Positions 1 through 9,407 are shown, counted from the first letter of the stretch. The stretch is 64,000 nucleotides of DNA from Desulfuromusa kysingii (GCF_900107645.1 NZ_FNQN01000008.1:113212-177211), one strand, 5' to 3'. The notes: generated by a model not told the origin, from the letters alone. Made by a program: numbers and translations.

Positions 1-145
1 AGCTCTGGAACAGATGAAACAAGAAGGGGTTCGCCTGATTGACGAGACTCCCCGTCACGGTGCCCACAACAGTTTAATTGCTTTTTTACACCCGAAAGCA
101 ACCGGCGGGGTGCTGACAGAAATTTGTCAAGCAGGGAAACATTAA
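1..145 (+). CDS. mce: Methylmalonyl-CoA epimerase, C-terminal end (partial)
   Basis: Only the last 47 codons lie in the window (frame begins at base 2, TAA stop at 143-145). The visible peptide contains the stretches RLIDETPRHGAH and IAFLHPKATGGVLTEIC, which I recognise as the conserved C-terminus of methylmalonyl-CoA epimerase of the glyoxalase/VOC fold. The family interconverts the (R) and (S) epimers of methylmalonyl-CoA in the propionate/succinate branch. The glutamate in the final TE pair corresponds to a conserved metal ligand region. The upstream context is outside the window, so operon partners such as methylmalonyl-CoA mutase cannot be checked. Confidence 0.85.
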   Translation, partial: ALEQMKQEGVRLIDETPRHGAHNSLIAFLHPKATGGVLTEICQAGKH

Positions 146-782
146 GCCAAAAGCCCGTATTAATGATCAATATCACCCATTCGTAATTCTGATGAGCAGG
201 AGTGACCAACAACACAGAACAAGCTACCAATGTGCCATACCGATTCAAATAAACCTGTCAGAACAATCATCTATAAATTATTAATAATTTTTAAATTGAC
301 TAACTTTGACAAAAAAATATACTTATTTCGCAAAAAACGAAGCCAAGGATATACCCCAAAAAAACAGTTAAAATTAATATTGCAAGCAACGGCGAAAACT
401 AACAAAAAAATAACACAAAAAAACCATGGATCAGTTTAAGGTTGCCCACGAAATCTTAACTACCGCATGAGAGTCACATTGGTTTTAAATTATAGTGATA
501 GTTTGGTTAAGTTGTGGTAAAAGCAACACGCTGATGTGGCAACGAAACAACAATGAGCGCTGCTAAAAAAACAGTGAGTACATGGAAACAGATAATATTC
601 AATAGTTTCAAGCAGTTAACAGCGAGGCGAGGGACCAACCCATTTGGCACAGTTTCTGCTTCACGTTAATGATTGCAGTAACAAAGATAATACTTAAATG
701 AAAAGATAACCGGTAAAGACCCAATAAGTTTTCTAACGCCGAATTGTCGGCAATCTTCACCTACCTAAGGAGGTAACAAGAA
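146..782. other. Long AT-rich intergenic region upstream of the porin
   Basis: This 637-base gap has no convincing gene. A 69-codon reading frame at 230-439 is lysine/asparagine-rich, low in complexity and has no ribosome binding site, so I treat it as chance. The A+T content is clearly higher than in the flanking genes. The only structured signal I can support is a sigma-54-type promoter at 645-660. It would give a 5' untranslated leader of about 110 bases before the porin ATG. Confidence 0.6.
645..660 (+). promoter_or_regulatory. Candidate sigma-54 (RpoN) promoter of the porin gene
   Basis: The bases TGGCACAGTTTCTGCT match the -24/-12 consensus TGGCAC-N5-TTGC except for one base in the -12 element. 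The invariant GG and GC doublets are exactly 10 bases apart. The predicted start is near base 672, about 110 bases upstream of the porin ATG. A sigma-54 activator gene lies elsewhere in the window (33193-34215), but nothing links the two directly. Confidence 0.55.
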
Positions 783-1997
783 ATGAGCAGATTTCTAAAA
801 GTTATGATCGTCCTGCTGGCGATCGCAGCAATGGTAACACCCGCTATGGCAGAAGACCGTCTTAGCCTGAACGGCGAACTGCGTGTTCGTGGATGGTACA
901 AGGACAACTATACAAATTTTAACGATGAAATGGGGTCAAATCAATATATCGATCAACGTTTCCGTCTTGGTGGCACCATTGCAGTTTCCGAAGGTGTGGC
1001 TATCAAATTTCAATACGACCTATTTGACAGCCAGTGGAATGGCAACAGTCATGGCACCCAAGGCCTCAATGATGGTGACAACAAAGCGTATCTGGTAATC
1101 AACAAAGGCATGTTCACCCTTAAAGCTGGTGACCAGTACTATGGTATCGCTAATGCTATTGCTATTGATACCACCGGTACCGGTTTTGTTGTAGAAATGG
1201 CTGGCCCTGTCGGTGTTGAATTTGCAGCCTTCAAACGAGTAGAAGGTGACACAAGCGAAGATGATGATGCAGATCTGTACACCTTAGCAGTAAAACACGC
1301 AACTGACCTGTACTCAGGAACTGGTTTTGTAGGTTACTACCGTAATGGTGCTGCTTTAACTGGTGATGATCCTGAAACAGCCTACGTTTTAGGTGTGGCT
1401 GCTGACTTTAACCTTGATGCTGCTAAAGTTATGTTTGAAGCAAACTACTTTGACGGTGATAATGGCATGTCAGGTGCTAACGAAGTCGACTACAAAGGTC
1501 TGCAATTCTTCGTTGACGGTTCCGTTGCTGTTAGCGAAGCGGTTACTGTTGGTGGTATCTTCACCTATGCTAAAGGCTATGATGGTGCCGATGAAGCACA
1601 AATTACTGAGTTCACCGATGACGGGAGCTTCATGCCAGAAACCTATGGCACCACGGCAACCTTGTTTGACATCTATCCTGGTTCAACATTTGACCCAACA
1701 GGTGATAGACTTGGTACTATCGGCGTCCAAGGATACTCAGCCATTAAACTGTCTGATGACCTCAGCATGAAAGCGACTATCTTCTATGCCCAACCAGAAG
1801 AAGATTACGCTTCAGGTGACACCACAACATCCAATTACGACTCGTTCCTCGGTGGTGTTGTCTCCTCAACTTATGCAATTGCAAAAGGTGCCGCCATTGA
1901 CACCAGCGTTGCCTATACAACTGTCGATGCAGGGAACTCCTACACTGAAGATGATCCATCTTTGACAGCTGGTTTCCGCCTGCGCGTACGCTTCTAG
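783..1997 (+). CDS. Outer-membrane beta-barrel porin
   Basis: A 404-residue exported protein. The first 23 residues form a clean signal peptide (positive N-terminus, hydrophobic core, PAMA before the predicted cut). The mature part is rich in alternating aromatic and polar strands with many Gly, Asp and Tyr, and the last residues (FRLRVRF) end in Phe, the usual signal for barrel insertion by the Bam complex. I see no specific substrate signature; general diffusion or anion passage is a guess from the acidic loops. A strong Shine-Dalgarno AAGGAGGT (767-774) fixes the ATG at 783. It is transcribed alone: a sigma-54-like promoter lies upstream and a terminator directly downstream. Confidence 0.8.
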   Translation: MSRFLKVMIVLLAIAAMVTPAMAEDRLSLNGELRVRGWYKDNYTNFNDEMGSNQYIDQRFRLGGTIAVSEGVAIKFQYDLFDSQWNGNSHGTQGLNDGDNKAYLVINKGMFTLKAGDQYYGIANAIAIDTTGTGFVVEMAGPVGVEFAAFKRVEGDTSEDDDADLYTLAVKHATDLYSGTGFVGYYRNGAALTGDDPETAYVLGVAADFNLDAAKVMFEANYFDGDNGMSGANEVDYKGLQFFVDGSVAVSEAVTVGGIFTYAKGYDGADEAQITEFTDDGSFMPETYGTTATLFDIYPGSTFDPTGDRLGTIGVQGYSAIKLSDDLSMKATIFYAQPEEDYASGDTTTSNYDSFLGGVVSSTYAIAKGAAIDTSVAYTTVDAGNSYTEDDPSLTAGFRLRVRF

Positions 1998-2021
1998 GAT
2001 TTTCTTCTTAGAAACCTTAAA

Positions 2022-2053
2022 AGCCCGTTGCTAACGCAGCGGGCTTTTTTTTT
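2022..2053 (+). terminator. Rho-independent terminator after the porin
   Basis: A 10-bp stem (AGCCCGTTGC with GCAGCGGGCT, one G-U pair) with a four-base loop is followed by an uninterrupted run of nine T. It lies 25 bases past the porin stop codon. Confidence 0.9.
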
Positions 2054-2206
2054 CGGAGCTGACAACGTGGTAAAACTGACACAAAAGATGCCGCCCCGAC
2101 GACTTCTTAAATTCAACTTTCCATTTACCTATAAACCAGTTAAAATCACCGTTTGATTCAGATAAAGTAAGAACATTTGATCCCTAAATATAAGGCAGGC
2201 ACAAAT

Positions 2207-3916
2207 ATGAAACTAGTTGCTAGATTGAGTCTCATTCTTATCCTCTGCTTTCCGCTAACATCACTAGCTCAAATTCCAGAGCAAATTAAGAATGATTTTG
2301 CACCAGTGAGTGGAACGATCATCATGCCGATTGGAGAAGAATATCTAGTTGACCTTGATGCCTCAAGCAACTTACAAGTCGGCGACATTCTAACCCTGAT
2401 TCAAAGTGGTGAGAAAGTTATCCATCCGGTAACAAAAGAAACCCTGGGAACCCTCGAACTTGCCAAGGGCTTCTTACAGGTGACTCAAATCAAATCAGGA
2501 TATTCATATGTCAAGCTCCTATCTGCGGAGATGACCCCACAGAAAGGGGATCAACTTAAACGGTTTACGCAAACACCGACCCGATTTGAATTTTCACAGC
2601 CTGCTGACCGAATCGCTGCAGAGTTAAAGATGGCACTTCCCCAACTGAACTGGTTGAGCGATCACGACACAACAGAGCCAGAACTAATATTTCACCTTGC
2701 AGACGATAAGCTACAAGTGACCAACAGTGCTGATGTTGTGTTACGACAATACCCATATCGCGACGGCAAACTCACGTCTTCTCTCGCAGTCGCACCCCCA
2801 AAAAACAACTTGACCTTGCAAAATGAGGAAAAATCACTGCTCAACAAAACCGTGGGAAGCCTTACCAGTGCTATTGGCATCAAAACAAAGGATAAACGGC
2901 TCGAAAATCCGGGCATCGTTCAAAGCCAGAACAGCACTGATGGCTCTTGGGTCGGCGCTGATATTGATGGCAACCCGGTCGGAATAACAGTCGCGGATTT
3001 TGATGGTGATGGACTATTGGAGATTGCTGTCGCCACAGAAAAGCAGCTGCGCATCCTGCGGAAAACAGACAGCAACCTGACCCAAGTCGCAACCGTCAAC
3101 TTCTCTGTTGGTGTCCGTCTGTTAAGCCTGGATTCCCTTGACCTTGATAGTGACGGCATCCCAGAACTCTACCTGACCGCCCATTCAGACACAAAACTCA
3201 GTTCACAAGTCGTTAAATATATAAATGGTGATTATCAAACCACCATCAATCAAGTTCCCTGGTTTTTCCGTGTTGTTAACCTTGCAGGCATGGGTAAGCT
3301 TCTCCTTGGGCAAACCTTGGGCGACCTCGACACCCCTTTTTCAGAGCAACCATTCCGCGTTGAATACTCAGAAGGAAAACTCGTCAAAGGTGACAATATA
3401 AACCTGCCAAACACATACGATCCCTTCAGCTTAACCACAATCAGTGGAATCAATGACGAACTATTCTATGCGGAAATTACGTCTCAAGATACTTTGCACA
3501 TCACCAGCTTAGGCGGTGAAACTGCATGGAAATCTGATGATCATTACGGTGGTACGGAAACTTTTTTCTATAACGTTGAAGAAACTGAAAGTGTGCAATC
3601 AACACCAATCAATATTCAAAAAAGACTTATTTCTCTAACGACAGGGGAATTACTTGTTGTAAAAAATGAAGGATTCCGTTTGTTTGAACGATATCACGAT
3701 TATGATCAAAGCCGTGTCATTGCTTTCACATGGGACAATACATCTCTGAATGAAAAATGGCGAACTCCTGACGTAAAAGGTTATATTGCTGATTTCAGCG
3801 TCGCTGATGCTGACAATGATGGTCAAGATGAATTGGTCACAGTGATAAACTACAAGAAGGATTTTTTCATACAAAATGGGCGATCATCCGTCGTCATTTA
3901 CGAACTGAATCAATAA
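2207..3916 (+). CDS. Exported FG-GAP/VCBS repeat protein of unknown function
   Basis: A 569-residue protein if translation starts at ATG 2207, which gives an ideal signal peptide (MKLVARLSLILILCFPLTSLA). An in-frame TTG at 2177 would add ten residues ahead of it and has no good ribosome site. Residues about 20-150 form a beta-rich region; the rest holds calcium-binding style FG-GAP/VCBS repeats seen as DFDGDGLLEIAV, DLDSDGIPELYL and DADNDGQDELVTV. Such repeats build seven-bladed propellers in secreted or surface proteins. No enzymatic motif was seen. It is probably periplasmic or at the outer membrane. It is monocistronic, followed by a degenerate copy of the genome's palindromic repeat. Confidence 0.7.
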   Translation: MKLVARLSLILILCFPLTSLAQIPEQIKNDFAPVSGTIIMPIGEEYLVDLDASSNLQVGDILTLIQSGEKVIHPVTKETLGTLELAKGFLQVTQIKSGYSYVKLLSAEMTPQKGDQLKRFTQTPTRFEFSQPADRIAAELKMALPQLNWLSDHDTTEPELIFHLADDKLQVTNSADVVLRQYPYRDGKLTSSLAVAPPKNNLTLQNEEKSLLNKTVGSLTSAIGIKTKDKRLENPGIVQSQNSTDGSWVGADIDGNPVGITVADFDGDGLLEIAVATEKQLRILRKTDSNLTQVATVNFSVGVRLLSLDSLDLDSDGIPELYLTAHSDTKLSSQVVKYINGDYQTTINQVPWFFRVVNLAGMGKLLLGQTLGDLDTPFSEQPFRVEYSEGKLVKGDNINLPNTYDPFSLTTISGINDELFYAEITSQDTLHITSLGGETAWKSDDHYGGTETFFYNVEETESVQSTPINIQKRLISLTTGELLVVKNEGFRLFERYHDYDQSRVIAFTWDNTSLNEKWRTPDVKGYIADFSVADADNDGQDELVTVINYKKDFFIQNGRSSVVIYELNQ

Positions 3917-3919
3917 TCC

Positions 3920-4039
3920 ATTAAAACCTCCAGCGCTGAGGTGGAGAGAAGCAGAGAAAGACTAAATCGTCTTTACGATTACAAATGCTAACAAGGCTTT
4001 CTCTGCGACCTCTCCGTTCTTTGCGTCTCTCCGTTAAAG
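3920..4039. repeat. Degenerate copy of the palindromic intergenic repeat
   Basis: The left arm (about 3920-3963, with GGAGAGAAGCAGAGAAAG) and right arm (about 4000-4039, ending TCTCTCCGTTAAAG) are imperfect inverted complements. A small perfect hairpin AATCGT-CTTT-ACGATT lies in the centre (3965-3980). The outer arms match those of the longer copies at 5838-6873, 7732-8123, 9408-9632 and 11059-11268. The inner CCACCAAGG arms are missing, so this is a shortened or decayed member. Confidence 0.7.
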
Positions 4040-4056
4040 AACTGCGGCCATAAATT

Positions 4057-5835
4057 ATGAACATCATCTCGCTCAACCAAGTCAGCCACGCTTTTGGTGG
4101 TCCTAAACTTCTCGACGCTGTCAGCCTGCATATTGAAGCGGGGGATAGAATCTGTCTGTTGGGTCGAAATGGTGCGGGTAAATCGACCCTGTTACATCTG
4201 ATTAATGGTGATTATCCTGCCGATTCGGGTGAAATTATCCGCAACCAAAAGATTCAATCTGCTTATGTTCCACAGGAATTTCCAGATCACCTAACTGGCG
4301 AATTACAACATCATCTGCAACACGTGTTGTCACAACAGGGAATGGAACCTCATCAGGCAGACGTCCAGATTGAACAGACCTTAACACAATTAGAGATGCA
4401 TCCGCAGACCAAGCTGGAAACCATGTCGGGCGGGCAGAAACGACGAGCGCTTCTGGCAACAGCGCTGGTCCAGAATCCTGACTTGATCCTCCTTGATGAA
4501 CCCACCAACCATCTCGACATCAATGCGATCAGCTGGTTGGAAAACTTTCTGTTACGGTTACGCAAAACGCTGATTTTTATCAGTCATGACCGCACTTTTG
4601 CGCGAAACCTCGCCAATCGCATTATTGAATTGGATCGCGGGCAATTGCAGGATTATCGCTGTGACTATGCAACATTTCTGCAACGTCGCCAAGAGGTCCT
4701 CAATAGCGAAGAGCAGGCCTGGGCCCGTTTTGATCAAAAGCTGGCGGAAGAAGAAATCTGGATTCGCAAAGGGATCAAGGCTCGGCGCTCCCGCAATATG
4801 GGTCGGGTACGCGATTTGCTCAAGCTACGAGAAGAACGCCGCCAACGACGGGACCGAACCGGTCAAGTGAAGTTACAGTTAGAGACGGGACAACGCAGCG
4901 GGCAAATGGTTTTAGAGACCGAGAATCTTAGCTTTAAATATGGTGACGAAACCATCATTGCACACCTGAACTTACGCATTATGCGCGGCGACCGGATCGG
5001 CCTGATTGGTCCCAACGGTAGTGGCAAAACGACTTTATTGAAACTATTGACCGAAGTGTTGCAACCAAGTCAGGGGCAATTGCGTCTTGGAACCAATCTA
5101 CAGATCGCCTATTTTGACCAACTGCGGCAACAATTGGATGAAGACCGGACTGTGAAGCAGAATATCGCTGATGATCACGATCAGGTCATCATCAACGGTA
5201 ACCCTCGCCATATCTACGGTTACCTGCAAGACTTTCTTTTCACTCCCGAGCGTGCGCGGACTCCCGTCAGAGTCCTATCAGGTGGCGAAAAGAATCGCCT
5301 CCTTCTCGCCAAACTGTTCACCCAGCCAGCCAATCTGCTGATTCTGGATGAACCGACTAATGACCTTGATATGGAAACCCTGGATTTGTTGGAAGAGCTG
5401 CTCCTTGATTACAAAGGGACGGTGCTACTGGTTAGTCATGATCGGAGCTTTCTCAATAATGTGGTGACCAGTTCACTGGTTTTCAGCGGCAACGGTGTGA
5501 TCGATGAGGTTATCGGGGGCTATGATGATTGGTTAGCAACCCAGCCAAAAACAGAAACGGCACCTAAAAAAGAGAAGGCAAAACCTGCACAACGCAAACA
5601 ACGTGCACGAAAATTAAGCTTTAAAGAGAAGAAAGAACTGACAGAACTTCCTGAACAGATTGACGCACTGGAGACAGAACAAGCTGATATCCATGAAAAA
5701 CTGGCCGATCCAGAAATTTACAAAGATGGAGATGGCTCTCAGATCAGCAACCTGCAACAACGCTTACAAAACCTTGAGATCGAACTGGAAAAAGCTTACC
5801 AGCGCTGGGAAGAACTGGATAAAATCCCTGAATAA
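4057..5835 (+). CDS. uup: ABC-F ATPase, Uup-like
   Basis: A 592-residue soluble protein with two ATP-binding cassettes and no membrane segments. Cassette 1 has Walker A GRNGAGKST (36-44), signature SGGQKRR and Walker B LILLDEPTNHLD. Cassette 2 has GPNGSGKTT, LSGGEKNRLL and LLILDEPTNDLD. Between them is a charged linker helix, and the last ~90 residues form a lysine/glutamate-rich coiled coil, which separates Uup from other ABC-F members such as EttA. ABC-F proteins act on ribosomes; Uup has been linked to precise excision of transposons and to branched DNA. It is transcribed alone, with repeat elements on both sides. Confidence 0.9.
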   Translation: MNIISLNQVSHAFGGPKLLDAVSLHIEAGDRICLLGRNGAGKSTLLHLINGDYPADSGEIIRNQKIQSAYVPQEFPDHLTGELQHHLQHVLSQQGMEPHQADVQIEQTLTQLEMHPQTKLETMSGGQKRRALLATALVQNPDLILLDEPTNHLDINAISWLENFLLRLRKTLIFISHDRTFARNLANRIIELDRGQLQDYRCDYATFLQRRQEVLNSEEQAWARFDQKLAEEEIWIRKGIKARRSRNMGRVRDLLKLREERRQRRDRTGQVKLQLETGQRSGQMVLETENLSFKYGDETIIAHLNLRIMRGDRIGLIGPNGSGKTTLLKLLTEVLQPSQGQLRLGTNLQIAYFDQLRQQLDEDRTVKQNIADDHDQVIINGNPRHIYGYLQDFLFTPERARTPVRVLSGGEKNRLLLAKLFTQPANLLILDEPTNDLDMETLDLLEELLLDYKGTVLLVSHDRSFLNNVVTSSLVFSGNGVIDEVIGGYDDWLATQPKTETAPKKEKAKPAQRKQRARKLSFKEKKELTELPEQIDALETEQADIHEKLADPEIYKDGDGSQISNLQQRLQNLEIELEKAYQRWEELDKIPE

Positions 5836-5837
5836 CT

Positions 5838-6873
5838 TTTTTAACGGAGAGGCGCTGAGACAGAGAGACGGAGAGAAAGTCAAAACCAGACGTTAGCCAC
5901 CAAGGCACCAAGTCCGCCAAGACAACCAAAATCAAAAGCGTTTTTTAAGGTTTAAAACCAAAATCAAGTTATGCTTTTTCTTGGTGTTCTTGACACCTTG
6001 GTAGCTATCTTAAAGATTGTGGTTCCCCTCTCCGTCTCTCCAACTCTGCGCCTCTGCGTTAAAAAACTATTCAAGTAAAACTTCAACCTAAACCCTATCC
6101 ACCAAGGTTCCAATCCCGTCAAGACAACCAAAACCAAAAGCGTTTTTTAAGGTTTAAAACCAAAAACAAGTTATGCTTTTTCTTGGTGCTCTTGGTGCTC
6201 TTGGCGTCTTGGTGGCTATATTAAAGATTGTGTTTTCCCTCCACCTCTCCAACTCTGCGCCTCTCCGTTAAAAAACGGCTCAAGTAAAACCTCAGCCTAA
6301 ACCCTATCCACCAAGGTTCCAATCCCGTCAAGACGACTAAAGCCAAAGATGTTTTTAAGGTTTAAAACCAAAACAAATCCTGCTTTTTCCTTGGTGTTCT
6401 TGACACCTTGGTAGCTATCTTAAAGATTGTGGTTCCCCTCTCCGTCTCTCCAACTCTGCGCCTCTCCGTTAAAAAACGACTCAAGTAAAACTCCAGCCTA
6501 AACCCTATCCACCAAGGCACCAAGTCCGCCAAGACAACTAAAGCCAAAGATGTTTTTAAGGTTTAAAACCAAAAACAAATCCTGCTTTTTTCTTGGTGCT
6601 CTTGGCGCCTTGGTGGCTATATTAAAGATTGTGTTTCCCCTCTCCACCTCTCCAACTCTGCGCCTCTCCGTTAAAAAACAACTCAAGTAAAACTTCAGCC
6701 TAAACCCTATCCACCAAGGCTCCAATCCTGCCAAGACAACTAAAGCCAAAGATGTTTTTAAGGTTTAAAACCAAAACAAATCCTGCTTTTCCTTGGTGAT
6801 CTTGGCGCTTTGGTGGCTATATTAAAGATTGTGTTTCCCCTCTCCGTCTCTCCAACTTTGCGTCTCTGCGTTA
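5838..6873. repeat. Tandem array of five ~200-bp palindromic repeat units
   Basis: The gap between convergent uup and the K+ channel gene is filled by one full unit with a left arm (from TTAACGGAGAGGCGCTGAG at about 5841) and then four head-to-tail units. Unit ends marked by the GTTAAAAAAC motif fall near 6067, 6276, 6477 and 6679, and a last end without the A run near 6873, giving periods of about 209, 201, 202 and 194 bases. Each unit carries inner inverted arms (CCACCAAGGCACCAAG versus CTTGGTGCTCTTGGCGCC...GGTGG), a self-complementary centre AAGGTTTAAAACC, and an outer right arm with CTCTCCGTCTCTCCAACTC. Copies differ by scattered substitutions. Small reading frames inside are artefacts of the repeat. 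Confidence 0.92.
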
Positions 6874-6878
6874 AGTCG

Positions 6879-7712
6879 TTACTTTTTATCCAGATGCAGA
6901 TCCGCACCACAGAATTTACAATGCTTCGCATTAACATCATGCCCTTCTGCGCTACATTCTGGACAAACTTGTGTGGAGATATGTCTCTTGAACGTTAGTT
7001 CTGCCGTCACAATCCCGGTCGGAATAGCAATGATACCGTAACCAAGAATCATCACCAGTGAAGCGATCGCCTGTCCCAAACTTGTCTGTGGCGAGATGTC
7101 CCCGTAACCAACGGTCGTCATGGTGACAACAGCCCAGTAAATCGAACGAGGGATGCTGGTAAAGCCGTTTTCTGCCCCTTCGACCAGATACATCAACGAA
7201 CCAAAAATGATCATCATGAGAAAAACAGAGAGGAGAAATACGGAGATTTTCCGCCTGCTGGCCCATAGGGCACGCTGTAGAAAATTCGATTCACCTACAT
7301 ACTGAACCAGTTTCAAAACCCGAAACACTCGCAACAAACGCAGGATACGGATAACTAAAAAATATTTACCGCTGGGGAGCAAGAGACTGACATACGAGGG
7401 GAGAATTGAGAGCAGATCAACAATGCCGTAAAAACTGGTAGCATATTTGGAAGGACGGCCAATACAACTGAGACGGAGCAGATACTCAGCGGTGAAAATA
7501 ATGGTAAAAAACCATTCAAGAAAAAGAAACAGTTGCCCGTATTTTAGATTCAGATCAGCGACACTGTCCAGCATCACCACAATGACGCTAATGATAATAC
7601 TGAAGATCAGCAGGAGATCAAATAGCTTACCCGTTGGCGTGTCCGCCTCAAAAATTATCGTGTGCAGCCGATGGCGCAAATTTTGATCTGAATCGAGTTT
7701 ACGTTCGGGCAT
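6879..7712 (-). CDS. Voltage-gated-type potassium channel with C-terminal zinc ribbon
   Basis: A 277-residue inner-membrane protein of the six-helix ion-channel family. S4 is visible as a regularly spaced arginine helix (R122, R124, R128, R131), and the pore helix leads into the K+ selectivity filter TVGYGD (200-205). The S5/S6 helices flank it. After S6 there is a short cytoplasmic tail with CPEC (250-253) and CKFC (265-268), a four-cysteine zinc ribbon instead of an RCK or cyclic-nucleotide domain. Family knowledge supports K+ flux driven by membrane potential; the ribbon's role is unknown. The gene is isolated, with repeat copies on both sides, and its stop codon lies just past the last unit of the tandem array. 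Confidence 0.85.
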   Translation of the reverse strand: MPERKLDSDQNLRHRLHTIIFEADTPTGKLFDLLLIFSIIISVIVVMLDSVADLNLKYGQLFLFLEWFFTIIFTAEYLLRLSCIGRPSKYATSFYGIVDLLSILPSYVSLLLPSGKYFLVIRILRLLRVFRVLKLVQYVGESNFLQRALWASRRKISVFLLSVFLMMIIFGSLMYLVEGAENGFTSIPRSIYWAVVTMTTVGYGDISPQTSLGQAIASLVMILGYGIIAIPTGIVTAELTFKRHISTQVCPECSAEGHDVNAKHCKFCGADLHLDKK

Positions 7713-7731
7713 TTTACCTCCAGAGAAAACC

Positions 7732-8123
7732 TTTTAACGGAGAGACGCTGAGGGGGAGAGCTGGAGAGAAAGTCAAAACCAAACATTAGCCACCAAGACA
7801 CCAAGTTCGCCAAGACAACCAAAATCAAAATCGTTTTTAAGGTTTTAAAACCAAAAACAAGTTTTGCTTTTCCTTGGTTCTCTTCGTGGCTCTCTTTAAG
7901 ATTATGTTTTCCCTCTGCGCCTCTGCGTTAAAAAACAACTCAAGTAAAACTTCAGCCACTAAGGCACCAAGCCTGCCAAGACACCCAAAGCCAAAGATGG
8001 TTTAAGATTTAAAATCAGAAAAGAGGTTTTGCTTTTCCTTGGTGATCTTGGTGTCTTGGTGGCTCTCTTAAAGATTGTGCTTTCTCTCTCCGTCTCTCCA
8101 ACTCAGCGTCTCTCCGTTAAAAA
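7732..8123. repeat. Two tandem palindromic repeat units between channel gene and glcF
   Basis: Two units of about 200 bases run head to tail. The first has the left arm (TTAACGGAGAGACGCTGAGG from about 7734) and ends at GCGTTAAAAAAC near 7936; the second ends at CTCTCCGTTAAAAAT near 8123. The inner CCACCAAG/CTTGGTGG arms and the GGTTTTAAAACC centre are present in the first unit and partly decayed in the second. The element fills the 413-base gap between the K+ channel start and the glcF stop. Confidence 0.9.
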
Positions 8124-8125
8124 TA

Positions 8126-9385
8126 CTATTCTGGCAAAACTTCCGCGACAAGATCGAGAATATGGACCACACGTTGTTTTTCATCAGCATGATTAATACT
8201 ATCTTGCAGCTGCATAATACAACCAGGGCAGTCGGTGGCGACCAGTTCCGCACCGCTCTCTTTGATAAATCCTGCTTTTTTTGCGCCGATTTTTTTACTG
8301 GTGTCATAGTGGTAGACAGAGTACGTTCCGCCCAATCCACAGCACGTCCCAGCATCTTCCATTTCGACAAAATCAACTTGCGGTAACGCCTTCAGGATCG
8401 CCCGTGGTTCGGCGGTAATGCCATGGTTGCGCAGATGACAAGGATCGTGATAAGTCACCTTCACCTGATCTTGTCGTTTCGGCAGTTGAGCCAACTTGTC
8501 AGCAAATCCCTGCTCGATCAAGAACACAAAAATATCTTTGACCTTGTCTCTGAACTCGTTGAACTCCTCCCCCATTCCCGGATAGATCTGGGTTAATCCC
8601 GAATGGCAAGAGGCACAGGCAGTGACAATATAATCGTATTTATTTTGCTGGAATACTGCCAAATTTTCTTCTGCAAGGGATTCAACCGTGTTGGCCGCTC
8701 CGGCTGAGACCGCTGGCAGACCACAACAAACTTGCGCTTTGGGGATGATCACTGTCACCCCGATAAACTTGAGGGCTTTGAGTAAGGCTTCGCCCGAATC
8801 AGGGTACATATAGTTGATACCGCAACCGGTAAAGAAAAGAACTGTCGGTTTGTCAGGATCACCAGGGATAACTTCAGGATGGCGTTCCCGAAACGGCTTT
8901 GACGTTAATGGCGGCAACGTTCGGTCTGAACTGATAAATGGGGCGGGAAACCGTAGCCTTAAACCACTCTGTTCAGGGATTTTTTTGAATAATAATTTGG
9001 AGAAAGCACCGCCACCTTTTGCCAGCAGATTCATCACCCCCTGATGCTTGAGGACGGTACCAACCCCTTTACCAAAGGTCGATAACCCTTTACGATTGGC
9101 AATTTCCCGCCGGGTCGCGGCAACGATATCCTCGGTATGGACTTTATTGGGACACTGAGAATAACAACTACCACACAGGAGGCACTGGGACATATCAAGG
9201 AGAAATTTTTCCTCCAATTCAACATCCCCCTTCAACAAGGAATCCGCCAGAGCAATCTTGCCACGGGCAACACGCCCTTCATGCTTCTCAGCACCGAAAG
9301 CAGGACAATGGGCACGACAGCCACCACATTTAACACACTGGTCAATTTCGTCACGATAATCTTCTAATTTTTTTAGCTTAGCCAT
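8126..9385 (-). CDS. glcF: 2-hydroxyacid (glycolate/lactate) oxidase iron-sulfur subunit, GlcF-like
   Basis: 419 residues from ATG 9385; the frame remains open upstream to 9493 but that part is translated repeat sequence. Two ferredoxin-type motifs bind 4Fe-4S clusters: C17-x2-C20-x2-C23-x3-CP and C68-x2-C71-x2-C74-x3-CP. Two CCG domains follow (CCGLPAVSAG and CCGLGGTYS), as in GlcF, LutA and heterodisulfide reductase subunits. It takes electrons from the flavin subunit encoded by the upstream gene (9635-11020) and passes them toward quinone or another carrier at the membrane. The two genes form an operon interrupted by a 249-base gap carrying a palindromic repeat. The substrate (glycolate, D-lactate or another 2-hydroxyacid) cannot be decided from sequence alone. 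Confidence 0.85.
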   Translation of the reverse strand: MAKLKKLEDYRDEIDQCVKCGGCRAHCPAFGAEKHEGRVARGKIALADSLLKGDVELEEKFLLDMSQCLLCGSCYSQCPNKVHTEDIVAATRREIANRKGLSTFGKGVGTVLKHQGVMNLLAKGGGAFSKLLFKKIPEQSGLRLRFPAPFISSDRTLPPLTSKPFRERHPEVIPGDPDKPTVLFFTGCGINYMYPDSGEALLKALKFIGVTVIIPKAQVCCGLPAVSAGAANTVESLAEENLAVFQQNKYDYIVTACASCHSGLTQIYPGMGEEFNEFRDKVKDIFVFLIEQGFADKLAQLPKRQDQVKVTYHDPCHLRNHGITAEPRAILKALPQVDFVEMEDAGTCCGLGGTYSVYHYDTSKKIGAKKAGFIKESGAELVATDCPGCIMQLQDSINHADEKQRVVHILDLVAEVLPE

Positions 9386-9407
9386 ATTTGAAACCTTTAC
9401 TGACAAT

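Noticed and set aside
230..439. 69-codon open frame upstream of the porin
   Set aside because: Low-complexity Lys/Asn/Thr composition in AT-rich DNA, no ribosome binding site and no family resemblance.
6362..6940. Several 60-80 codon minus-strand frames with similar peptides (for example with VVLADLVPWW)
   Set aside because: They are translations of the palindromic repeat units; similarity among them reflects DNA repetition, not a gene family.
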